A stretch of DNA of 64,000 nt from PCC-6802 sp943367755 (GTDB taxonomy: Bacteria; Cyanobacteriota; Cyanobacteriia; Pseudanabaenales; Pseudanabaenaceae): positions 1 through 64,000 of the forward strand of contig CALRKB020000014.1 in the NCBI GenBank assembly GCA_943367755.1. The letters are read 5' to 3'. Both the position numbers and the translations under genes were made by a program. Shown here piece by piece: positions 44,753 to 52,921 of the stretch; the stretch's first letter is position 1, and every line of letters begins with the position of its first letter. Under the pieces are notes generated by a model. That model was not told the origin of the DNA. It worked only from the letters and a program-made list of their open reading frames with translations, and searched no databases.

Positions 44753-45067
44753 TTACCAACGATCGCGACTATAAAGGTTTTCAATCCAGCTCAGCATTTC
44801 CATCTCAGTAGCGAAGGAAACCGATTTGTTCGTCAATGGGTCATAGATGTGCCAATGGATGCGACCGCTGCGATCTTGCTTTTGCCATATCCTTAATTCC
44901 GGTTCTTTAGTTAGATATGCGATCGCATTCTGCCACAGGTTCCCTATTAGAGTCAGGATCGACTGAACTTTGTTAACAGAGCGATCGCTCTGTTCAGTTG
45001 AAATTAATTCTGAGTCGCTGTACTCTTTCCATATGTTTGCTTTTTGGAGATCTGGTTCGGCGCTCAT
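44753..45067 (-). CDS. conserved cyanobacterial small protein
   Basis: A 104-aa protein: a charged N-terminus, a helix (VQSILTLIGNLWQNAIAYLT), then ELRIWQKQDRSGRIHWHIYD followed by FATEMEMLSWIENLY. The RIW/W-YDP pattern occurs in uncharacterised cyanobacterial proteins. GAGG precedes the ATG. No function known. Confidence 0.55.
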   Translation of the reverse strand: MSAEPDLQKANIWKEYSDSELISTEQSDRSVNKVQSILTLIGNLWQNAIAYLTKEPELRIWQKQDRSGRIHWHIYDPLTNKSVSFATEMEMLSWIENLYSRDRW

Positions 45068-45162
45068 AACATTTACACCTCATACTTGAAATATTTGATT
45101 AGTAGCTACTGTCGCAATAGTAGATAGGGGCAATTTTTGTGAAGCGGTATTAGACGATACAT

Positions 45163-45432
45163 TTAGTCAAACTGCCAACGCCAGTTGATCGCACGGGGCT
45201 TTTGATAGGGCTTGGGTGGGGGCAGTTTACGCTCGTAAGTATTGCCTCGATAGATTAGGGTTACAGTTGGCCCATCGGTTTCAACCTCTTCAGACACCAC
45301 TACAGGAGGTGGAGTGTAGTCGTATGTGTAACCTCGGTAAATGAGTTTAAATTTGGGTCGATCCGTAGAATCAGCGACAGGTTCGGTTGGGGCAGGAACT
45401 TCGTAGGAGTTGCCGCGAAAGGATAGTTTCAT
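45163..45432 (-). CDS. DUF4278 protein
   Basis: An 89-aa protein with three copies of a short motif: MKLSFRGNSYEVP, KLIYRGYTYDYTP and TLIYRGNTYERKL, joined by acidic or proline linkers. This is the cyanobacteria-specific DUF4278 motif, of unknown function. AAGGAG precedes the ATG. Promoter module E begins 58 bases upstream. Confidence 0.8.
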   Translation of the reverse strand: MKLSFRGNSYEVPAPTEPVADSTDRPKFKLIYRGYTYDYTPPPVVVSEEVETDGPTVTLIYRGNTYERKLPPPKPYQKPRAINWRWQFD

Positions 45433-45490
45433 GATTAAGACTCCTTAAGTAGGGTGATTATTTATTAGAGGTATTGATAGAAGGCATGAA

Positions 45491-45569
45491 CCTCATATAT
45501 TCATCAAACTCCACTTCCAACTGAGTTCCAACCTGAGATGTACTGACTTGCGACTAACTTGTGGCTGAC
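45491..45569 (-). promoter_or_regulatory. promoter module E, divergent with the HTH-AAA gene
   Basis: Six 11-mers at 45504-45569 (GTCAGCCACAA, GTTAGTCGCAA, GTCAGTACATC, TCAGGTTGGAA, CTCAGTTGGAA, GTGGAGTTTGA), then TGAATATATGAGG. Leftward it serves the DUF4278 gene. Rightward, a 20-base tandem duplication (45602-45621 and 45622-45641, GATTTGGGTATTTATAATGT and a variant) and a GTGTAGAAT -10-like box precede the HTH-AAA gene. Confidence 0.7.
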
Positions 45570-45674
45570 TTTGTAAAGACTTTTGTAGCGATCGCAATTA
45601 AGATTTGGGTATTTATAATGTGATTTGGGTATTTGTAGTGTAGAATCTTGAGATTCGCCATGAGAGGTCTCCGA

Positions 45675-47000
45675 ATGCCCAGATCCCTCAGAGTTCACCA
45701 TGATTGCCTTGATAAGGTCAAACTGGCGCTTAGGCGCAACGGCTTTCCCAGTCAGCGTTCTTTGGCTGAGGATGCTGGATTTGCTCTAGCTACTGTCAGC
45801 AATTTTCTGACGGGTAAACCTGTTGACTACACAACTTTTGAAGAAATCAGTCGGAGATTGGCACTGGATTGGAAAGAAATCTCCACTCTAGATGTTGATG
45901 TTTCATCCCAGACTATAGATAAAAATCTTGAAATCCCTGAGTGGATCGATGCCAACCAGGATACCTCGCCTCGTTACCCCAGTGGCGCAGTCCCGCTCGG
46001 CTCACCTTTTTATCTAGAACGCGCTCCCCTTGAAGCGCAGATTGAGCAGGAAATTAGGAAACCAGGAGCCTTAGTACGGATTAAAGCGCCCAGAGAAATG
46101 GGCAAGACTTCACTGTTGCTGAGGATTCTCGATGCTGCTAAACGTCTGGATTACCGCACCGTCAGCTTGAACCTGGAGCAAGTTGACCAAGCGATCCTTA
46201 ACGATTTAAATCAATTTTTGCGCTGGCTGTGTGCGAATGTGGCTCGTCAGCTTCAGTTAAAACCGAGGTTAGACGCTTATTGGGATGAGGATCTAGGGAG
46301 CAAAATTAGCTGCACTTCCTACTTCCAAGACTATCTACTAAAGGAAATTTCCGCTCCCATTGTCCTGGCATTGGATGAGGTGAATCAGGTTTTTGAGCAT
46401 CCTCAAGTGGCGAAGGATTTTTTACCTCTGCTGCGATCGTGGTACGAGGAAGCCAAAACCCTTCCCATCTGGCAAAAGCTACGCATTATTGTGGTGCACT
46501 CAACGGAAATTTACGTTCCCCTCGATCTTAACCAGTCACCATTTAATGTGGGACTGCCAGTTCAGTTAAACGGTTTCAGTCAGGAGGAGGTGCAGCAGTT
46601 AGCTCAATGTTATGGACTCGACTGGTCAGATGGGAAGGAAGTTAGGCAACTGATGGATATGGTGGGGGGACATCCTGCCTTAGCACAGATTGCGCTCTAT
46701 CACCTCGGCAAAGACGAGATAAGCATTGCACAGTTGCTAAAAACGGCTGCTACTTCTACAGGGATTTATTCAAGTCATTTACAACGTCACTGGGCTGCAT
46801 TACAAGAGCAACCTGAGTTAGCTACAGCACTAGACACGATTATGAAAGCTGATGAACCTGTAGCGTTAGACCCAACGCTAGCCTACAAATTGAGCAGTAT
46901 GGGTTTGATTAAGTTAGATAACAATAAAGCAACCTTAAGATGCCAGTTGTATCAGCAGTATTTTGAAAATCGGTACTTTGCTTCAAAAAATGGTGATTGA
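45675..47000 (+). CDS. HTH-AAA_35 ATPase, candidate regulator
   Basis: A 441-aa protein. Residues ~1-65 look like an XRE-like helix-turn-helix (FPSQRSLAEDAGFALATVSN and FLTGKPVDYTTFEEISRRL). An AAA_35 ATPase follows, with Walker A KAPREMGKTSLLLRIL near residue 140, Walker B PIVLALDEVNQVFEH near 225, and a C-terminal winged-helix-like end. ATG 45675 (MPRSLRVHHD) is chosen by family and because relics beside modules A and B show the same opening. It is divergent from module E. Regulation of the five modules is an inference from position. Confidence 0.72.
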   Translation: MPRSLRVHHDCLDKVKLALRRNGFPSQRSLAEDAGFALATVSNFLTGKPVDYTTFEEISRRLALDWKEISTLDVDVSSQTIDKNLEIPEWIDANQDTSPRYPSGAVPLGSPFYLERAPLEAQIEQEIRKPGALVRIKAPREMGKTSLLLRILDAAKRLDYRTVSLNLEQVDQAILNDLNQFLRWLCANVARQLQLKPRLDAYWDEDLGSKISCTSYFQDYLLKEISAPIVLALDEVNQVFEHPQVAKDFLPLLRSWYEEAKTLPIWQKLRIIVVHSTEIYVPLDLNQSPFNVGLPVQLNGFSQEEVQQLAQCYGLDWSDGKEVRQLMDMVGGHPALAQIALYHLGKDEISIAQLLKTAATSTGIYSSHLQRHWAALQEQPELATALDTIMKADEPVALDPTLAYKLSSMGLIKLDNNKATLRCQLYQQYFENRYFASKNGD

Positions 47001-47025
47001 CTTGCGTACATTAATTGGGAATGCT

Positions 47026-48474
47026 ATGAAAGCTATTCACGGCTTTGCTTTAATTGCGATCGTAGTTGGAGCTATCGTTTTTTCTGGGCTTGGGTTCTTT
47101 CTCGCGATCGGAGATGCTTATGCAAAGCCTGATAATGCAAGGAGAGAGCCGCCAGAGTCAGTAGATGTGAATCTCTTCGGAAATTTGCCAGCATCTGTTG
47201 CCGGTAATGAGATCCAAGACTTTAATGATATTGCTTGGAGAACCTTTGTAACCTTAAATTGGCCAGCCGATCCCGAAGGTAAGCCGATCAAAGACGAGGC
47301 ATTTGGGAAAAATCCAAACGCTCCGCGAATGTGGGAGTTTTATATAACACCCGAAGAAACGTTTCTTCCAAAGGATAAGCATGACCAATACCCTAATCCT
47401 GATAACCCCGATCAAATAGCTAGATTTTGTCAAAACAGCTCAGTTCAGAAGAAGACTATTCCCCTGTCCTTGGCAGAGGGAGAAAATTTCAAATTGGATA
47501 ATAACAGGCAGCTTCAGAGGAGTAGTGATTCTTTTCTTGATTTCCCTCATTCTTTTGGACTAGGGTATCCTCTAGTTGACCAAAAAGGGGACTATATACT
47601 ACTTGAAACTCATCTCAATCCAGCTGAGTGCGAACAAATTGTTCAGAATCAGTGGTACAAACGTGAAGTATTGAAGCATTACAACAGTAGTACTAAATTC
47701 CAGTTTTCATCCACCAATCTGGAGGATGCACCTGTAGAGATCAAGGTAGCTTGGCAGGTTTCCAATGGAGTTGACGATAAGAAGTACTACACTACCAAGC
47801 GGGAATTAGTTATTCCCAAAGATAGGTATATTTGTACAGATGAGAACAGTTGCAAAGAGAAGTGTGTCAATCAAGTCTGTAGGCAATCTGTAAATGTCAG
47901 GCTGATTGGCTTTCATATCATGTACAAAATTCCCGATCAAACAAAAAAAATGCCAGGATGGATTTTTGCAACTTTTGAGCACGATGATAATTTGAAAAAC
48001 CTGAGCAATGAGGTTTGTAAAACTAATTGCTATCCCAACCATCCATTTGTAAAAGAACCTTATTGGAGCGATCGCCCTCCCCATGCTGTGACGAAAGTGA
48101 ACGAACAAGTGGAAGCCGCGATCCCTACTCAGGTTCAGCGAGTGGTTCGTGAATATGATAAAGTTGCTAACGCGACCCTTCAAGACCTAACGCGACCCCC
48201 TGGAGGAAGTCAAAATCCTGGACTAAACTATTTGTGGAAAAAGAAATTCGAGGGTTCTATATGGCAGAACTATAAACCTATCGGAGTTCAGTGGCTTTCT
48301 GATCCGACGAAGTCGAAAGTCGTTCCGGGGAAATTACTCAACGTAACTATGGAGCCTTATCCTAAATTTGGTACATCTTGTATGGAGTGTCATATCCATG
48401 CAACATTACCATCTGGATCTGACTCAGATCATATTGCAGCGGATTTTAGTTTTCTGCTGCAATATGCTCAATAA
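47026..48474 (+). CDS. exported protein with a C-terminal c-type haem motif
   Basis: A 482-aa protein. The signal peptide is MKAIHGFALIAIVVGAIVFS through GDAYAK. A conserved-looking body follows (DFNDIAWRTFVTLNWPADPE; RMWEFYITPEETFLP). Near the C-terminus CMECH is a CxxCH haem-attachment site, followed by HATLP. Three further Cys-containing segments lie mid-protein. It is probably a periplasmic redox protein; the family's reaction is unknown to me. It starts 25 bases after the HTH-AAA stop. Confidence 0.65.
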   Translation: MKAIHGFALIAIVVGAIVFSGLGFFLAIGDAYAKPDNARREPPESVDVNLFGNLPASVAGNEIQDFNDIAWRTFVTLNWPADPEGKPIKDEAFGKNPNAPRMWEFYITPEETFLPKDKHDQYPNPDNPDQIARFCQNSSVQKKTIPLSLAEGENFKLDNNRQLQRSSDSFLDFPHSFGLGYPLVDQKGDYILLETHLNPAECEQIVQNQWYKREVLKHYNSSTKFQFSSTNLEDAPVEIKVAWQVSNGVDDKKYYTTKRELVIPKDRYICTDENSCKEKCVNQVCRQSVNVRLIGFHIMYKIPDQTKKMPGWIFATFEHDDNLKNLSNEVCKTNCYPNHPFVKEPYWSDRPPHAVTKVNEQVEAAIPTQVQRVVREYDKVANATLQDLTRPPGGSQNPGLNYLWKKKFEGSIWQNYKPIGVQWLSDPTKSKVVPGKLLNVTMEPYPKFGTSCMECHIHATLPSGSDSDHIAADFSFLLQYAQ

Positions 48475-48543
48475 TGGATAATTACCTTGTCCTATCGCTA
48501 GTATGTAATACTTTTAAGTAAAGATTATCAAGGAGAATTTCTA

Positions 48544-49257
48544 ATGTTTTCTAATCCACATCCAAATCCACTACGCAGTTTACTCAGCCCTGAGCATATT
48601 GAGGCTGAAGACGCGCTGAATAAAAAGTTTATTGAAGCTGGGGAACCTCTGGCTCTGCAAAAGCTAGCTAAGCAATGGTCTCAACTCGTAGTTTGGTCCT
48701 GGCTCGAACCTACTGACTACCCACAACGACTTGGTGATGACGAAGAAGGACTCCGACTAAAATTTATTGAAACTGTCAAAGAGCTAGCCCGTCTCAACAT
48801 CCGTGGATTATATGAAAAGGAACTCGCCGATCAACCTGATCCAAACAATCCCGATCTGAATATCTTTGAAGCAGTCAGCGAACAACTATCTAAGCTTTTG
48901 AGTGGAAAAACTACGGTTGGGAGCAATAAGCTAACATTACCAGCTCTTTACAAAAAGCTTACAGACCCAGAAGGGCAAGCTTCGAGTGATTATGTCTTTA
49001 ACACGAAGATTGGCTCTAGAGACTTCACCGATTATTTTGTATGGGGAATACTTATCGATCGGTTTACTGGCGTATGTGTTGAGCACCTTGACAAGGATAA
49101 GCCTAACGAGGATAAGTTCGTGGTACTGCTTGCTTATCCAGCACGTCCTGCTCTCAGTCCTTCGGTTCTAACTCTGAAGGAATTGCAAGAGTGGATTGCT
49201 GATAAGGGATCTGGATATCTTCATCCAAACCCCTATATTCCTACCTGCAACTGCTAG
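48544..49257 (+). CDS. 237-aa protein ending Cys-Asn-Cys, upstream of YcaO
   Basis: An acidic, mostly helical protein (LSPEHIEAEDALNKKFIEAG; LEPTDYPQRLGDDEEGLRLK) with a second, more beta-rich half and the tail GYLHPNPYIPTCNC. AAGGAG lies upstream of the ATG. I recognise no family. The only Cys of the last third except one are in the terminal CNC, next to Thr, 100 bases before a cyclodehydratase gene. A large precursor modified at its tail is a possibility; a redox or structural partner of the haem protein is another. Confidence 0.5.
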   Translation: MFSNPHPNPLRSLLSPEHIEAEDALNKKFIEAGEPLALQKLAKQWSQLVVWSWLEPTDYPQRLGDDEEGLRLKFIETVKELARLNIRGLYEKELADQPDPNNPDLNIFEAVSEQLSKLLSGKTTVGSNKLTLPALYKKLTDPEGQASSDYVFNTKIGSRDFTDYFVWGILIDRFTGVCVEHLDKDKPNEDKFVVLLAYPARPALSPSVLTLKELQEWIADKGSGYLHPNPYIPTCNC

Positions 49258-49358
49258 GCTTTTTTCTAATGGCTCTGGTGTTAATGAGAGAATTGCAATT
49301 TTGAATAGATAACAAGAAAGTACATCCCGTACTAAGGCGTGCTTTTAAACAGACCCTA

Positions 49359-51623
49359 ATGGAGCAATACAACAAACCACGATTTAAGGATTGCTTTCGT
49401 CTTGAGACTGGAGAACCAAAGGAGTTGTTTCTCTTGTCTGAAAGGAATGCTGTATTACTGAGCGATAGTCTTTATTCTCAGTTGGCTCCATTATTAGATG
49501 GTCAGCATAGTGTTGAGGAAATTGTTGAGCAGTTGCAAGACCAAATACCGGCTGCCTATATCTCCTATGCACTAGCTCAGCTAGAAAACCAAGGCTACTT
49601 GAAGAAGAGTAATGAGTCTCTGTCGCCATCTTTAACCATCTTCTGCGATCATCTGAACATTAGTGTTGAAAAGGCTCACCATCACTTGCAGACGACCAAG
49701 GTAAAGGTTCGGACAATTGGTTCTGTTCCTACTTCAAAGTTGATCGAAATACTTGAATCGCATCAAATTCAGATCGCTGAAGATGCCGATCTAGAAATTG
49801 TGCTGTGTGACGATTACCTGCAACCAGAACTGATCGCACTGAATCAAGCAGCACTAGAACAGTCACGCCCTTGGTTACTCGTTAAGCCCGTTGGAACCAT
49901 CGTTTGGCTGGGTCCACTGTTCCACCCAAGCAGAACGGGCTGTTGGGAATGCCTGGCACATCGTTTACGAAACAACCGACCAGTTGAAGAGTATATTCTG
50001 AGACACACAAATGCTACAGTTCCCCTGACACCACCTTTGATAAAGATACCTGCCGTTCTCCAAACAGCCTTAGGGATGACAGTAACCGAGATCTTGAAAT
50101 GGATCGTTCAAGATCGGGAAAATAAGCGTCTGGAAGGTGTTTTAGTAACATACGATTCGCTGACGCTAGAAATTCAGAATCATAGGCTGACTCAGCGCCC
50201 TCAATGCCCAATTTGTGGACTCACTAGAAGCCGGAGCAATGCCAATCCCCTCCCTTTGATTCTTGGTAGCCGCAAGAAAACCCTTGATAGGGAATACCGT
50301 TGTAGCTCACCGGAAGCAACTCTAAAAAAGTATCAGCATCACATTAGTCCCATTACAGGAATCGTTCGGGAATTGCAAAAGTTTCCCTACAGTCTCGATA
50401 ATTTACAGCACAACTATGTGGCAAAACATCATTTTGTCTCTATGTTTGATGATTTTAAGGCATTAAATCAAAATATTGTAGGCAGAAGTGGTGGAAGAGG
50501 AAGAACTGACATACAAGCAAAGGTAAGCGCTTTAGGCGAAGCTATTGAGAGATATTCTGGAATCTTCCAAGGCGATGAAATCAGAATTACTGATAGCTAT
50601 CAGCAGTTAGGTGAACGGGCTATCCATCCCAATGCTTGCATGAATTTCAGTCAAGCTCAATATGACGATCGCGATCGATGGAATGCTAGTTGCACGAGCC
50701 TCTCGCAAAGAGTGCCCGAACCTTTTGATGAAGAAAGAGAACTTGAGTGGACACCCGTTTGGTCTTTGACTCATCAGGCATATAAATACCTGCCAACAGC
50801 ATACTGCTACTTTGGCTATCCCAAGCCGTCTAAGCCTGATTGTTGGGCAGACACGAACGGTTGTGCTGCGGGTAGTACCTTGGAAGAGGCTATTCTACAA
50901 GGTTTTATGGAACTCATTGAACGAGATAGTATAGCCCTGTGGTGGTATAACCAAATTGAAAGGCCACAAGTTAATTTAGACAGTTTTGACGATCCCTATT
51001 TTTCAAAGCTGCAACAGTCCTACCGCTTAATTAATCGCGAATTATGGGTTTTGGATGTCACGAGCGATCTAGGTATTCCCACCTTCGTGGCTATTAGTCG
51101 ATGTTGCGATCGAGAAACAGAAGACATTATTTTGGGGGCTGGAGCACATTTCGATCCTAAAATTGCGATTGAGAGATCTCTGACTGAAGTCAATCGACTC
51201 TTACCTGTAGTTTTACCAACTAATGATAATGGTATAACTCTGTACAATCCCGCCGTTGAAACGTTAGCCCTTAAATGGTGGAAAACTGCCACCGTAGAAG
51301 ATCGGCCCTATTTACTTCCCAAACTAAGCAGTACACCTAAATTTTATACTGATTATCCTAAAGTATGGAACGATGATTTGCTCGAAGACATCAAATACTG
51401 TCAGAAAGTAGTAGAGCAAAAAGGAATGGAAATGTTAGTGATTGACCAAACCTGCCCTGATATTGGACTGAAAGTGGTCAAGGTAATTGTGCCAGGGCTG
51501 CGTCACTTCTGGAGGCGTTTAGGTTCAGGGAGGCTTTTTGAGGTTCCGGTGCAAATGGGGTGGTTACAAGAATCAATACCAGAGGATAAGCTGAACCCAT
51601 GGCCCTGTTTAATTGGAGTATAA
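49359..51623 (+). CDS. fused E1-like/YcaO cyclodehydratase (TOMM/cyanobactin type)
   Basis: A 754-aa protein. An N-terminal leader-binding winged region (~1-90, PKELFLLSERNAVLLSDSLY) leads into an E1/ThiF-like domain (~90-330) with paired zinc cysteines CWEC and CPIC. The YcaO domain (~360-754) has ATP-site segments KVSALGEAIERYSG and TLEEAILQGFMELIERDSIA. Such enzymes activate peptide amides with ATP to form azolines from Cys, Ser or Thr. The C-terminus NPWPCLIGV has only PxP rather than the canonical PxPxP. It lies between the CNC-tailed protein and an amidohydrolase. Confidence 0.85.
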   Translation: MEQYNKPRFKDCFRLETGEPKELFLLSERNAVLLSDSLYSQLAPLLDGQHSVEEIVEQLQDQIPAAYISYALAQLENQGYLKKSNESLSPSLTIFCDHLNISVEKAHHHLQTTKVKVRTIGSVPTSKLIEILESHQIQIAEDADLEIVLCDDYLQPELIALNQAALEQSRPWLLVKPVGTIVWLGPLFHPSRTGCWECLAHRLRNNRPVEEYILRHTNATVPLTPPLIKIPAVLQTALGMTVTEILKWIVQDRENKRLEGVLVTYDSLTLEIQNHRLTQRPQCPICGLTRSRSNANPLPLILGSRKKTLDREYRCSSPEATLKKYQHHISPITGIVRELQKFPYSLDNLQHNYVAKHHFVSMFDDFKALNQNIVGRSGGRGRTDIQAKVSALGEAIERYSGIFQGDEIRITDSYQQLGERAIHPNACMNFSQAQYDDRDRWNASCTSLSQRVPEPFDEERELEWTPVWSLTHQAYKYLPTAYCYFGYPKPSKPDCWADTNGCAAGSTLEEAILQGFMELIERDSIALWWYNQIERPQVNLDSFDDPYFSKLQQSYRLINRELWVLDVTSDLGIPTFVAISRCCDRETEDIILGAGAHFDPKIAIERSLTEVNRLLPVVLPTNDNGITLYNPAVETLALKWWKTATVEDRPYLLPKLSSTPKFYTDYPKVWNDDLLEDIKYCQKVVEQKGMEMLVIDQTCPDIGLKVVKVIVPGLRHFWRRLGSGRLFEVPVQMGWLQESIPEDKLNPWPCLIGV

Positions 51624-51735
51624 GTTTGATGCTAAAGATTTCTCTGCATTTCTAAAAAACTCATGCCTAAGATCGATCCTACTAATTTCATTAATTAGTA
51701 TTTCTGCTACACCCTGAAATTGAAGCAATACAACT

Positions 51736-52809
51736 ATGTTTAAGGGTTATAAAATCATCGATGCTGATGCTCATGTTCATGAACCCCACCTTATATGGGA
51801 AGAATACTTGGAACCTGCTTTTAGGGATTTCGCACCTTCACCAGATCTAAGAATTAAAGGAGAGGCAATCATCAATAAGCTGTCGGAGCAGTATTTGCGT
51901 CATTGGACAAAATCAACGTTACAAATCGATCCCCTGGCCGTTTCCGATCCCCAAGCCCGCGTACAGGCAATAATGCAAATGGGAGTCGATGTTTGTTTCA
52001 TCTATCCAACCTCTCTTCTATTTATTGTTGCTGTAGATACCATGGCACCTAAGTTAGTCGGTGCGTTTGTTCGTGCTTATAACAATTGGTTGCACGATTT
52101 TTGCAGTTTTAATCCTCAAATCCTTAAAGGGGTAGGGAGTATAAATCTTCACGCTCCAGAAGAAATGATACCTGAATTGCTACGGGTTGTTAGCTTTGGC
52201 TGGAAAGCGATCTTTCTACGTCCTAATCCTGTTAAGGGACGCATCCTGAGCGATCCAGCCTACGAACTATTCTGGACAGCGTGTGAGCAGATGGATGTCG
52301 CAGTCTGTCTTCACGAAGGAACTCCTAGTCGTTTGCCTACTGCTGGGGGCGATCGCTTTTATACCCGCTTTGCCTTACGTGCCTGTTCGCACCCCATGGA
52401 ACAAATGATGGCACTGTTAGCATTAATTGAAGGAGGTGTGCTTGAACGCCATCCCAAACTCAAGATTGCTTTTCTAGAGTCAGGAGGGGGCTGGCTGCCC
52501 TACTGGTTGTGGAGACTCGATCAAGAATACGAAAGTTCGCACTGGGAGGTAAAAAATAACGTGAAGATAAAACCATCAGAGTATTTTCGTCGCCAATGCT
52601 TCATTTCCATTGAACCCTCAGAACCATATTTATCTCGGATTATTGACTATATTGGTTCCAATAACATTATTTTTGGTTCTGATTATCCCCATGGAGAATA
52701 TCAGCTAGATATTATTGAGCAAGTAGTTGCTCTTCAGGAACAGCTATCGCAAAAGACGGTGCAAAAAATTTTGTGGGACAACCCTGCCCGTCTCTATGGT
52801 TTAGTGTAG
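51736..52809 (+). CDS. amidohydrolase-2 family metalloenzyme
   Basis: A 357-aa TIM-barrel hydrolase or decarboxylase: metal motif DADAHVHEP near the N-terminus, a mid His in VCLHEGTP, and the C-terminal Asp in IFGSDYPHGEYQ. Relatives act on amides, lactones or carboxylates. A YcaO plus amidohydrolase pair also occurs in bottromycin synthesis, where the hydrolase processes the peptide, so this may be a maturation enzyme here. It follows YcaO by 112 bases in the same direction. Confidence 0.8.
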   Translation: MFKGYKIIDADAHVHEPHLIWEEYLEPAFRDFAPSPDLRIKGEAIINKLSEQYLRHWTKSTLQIDPLAVSDPQARVQAIMQMGVDVCFIYPTSLLFIVAVDTMAPKLVGAFVRAYNNWLHDFCSFNPQILKGVGSINLHAPEEMIPELLRVVSFGWKAIFLRPNPVKGRILSDPAYELFWTACEQMDVAVCLHEGTPSRLPTAGGDRFYTRFALRACSHPMEQMMALLALIEGGVLERHPKLKIAFLESGGGWLPYWLWRLDQEYESSHWEVKNNVKIKPSEYFRRQCFISIEPSEPYLSRIIDYIGSNNIIFGSDYPHGEYQLDIIEQVVALQEQLSQKTVQKILWDNPARLYGLV

Positions 52810-52921
52810 TTTGTTTATTTTGGTGTAATCTATTTGAGGGGGTTAGCTTATCATCTGATTATTACCACAAGACCATAATAGCCTTGTGGTAGTTCCAACT
52901 AGAAGCAAGGGAAACCGGAGA

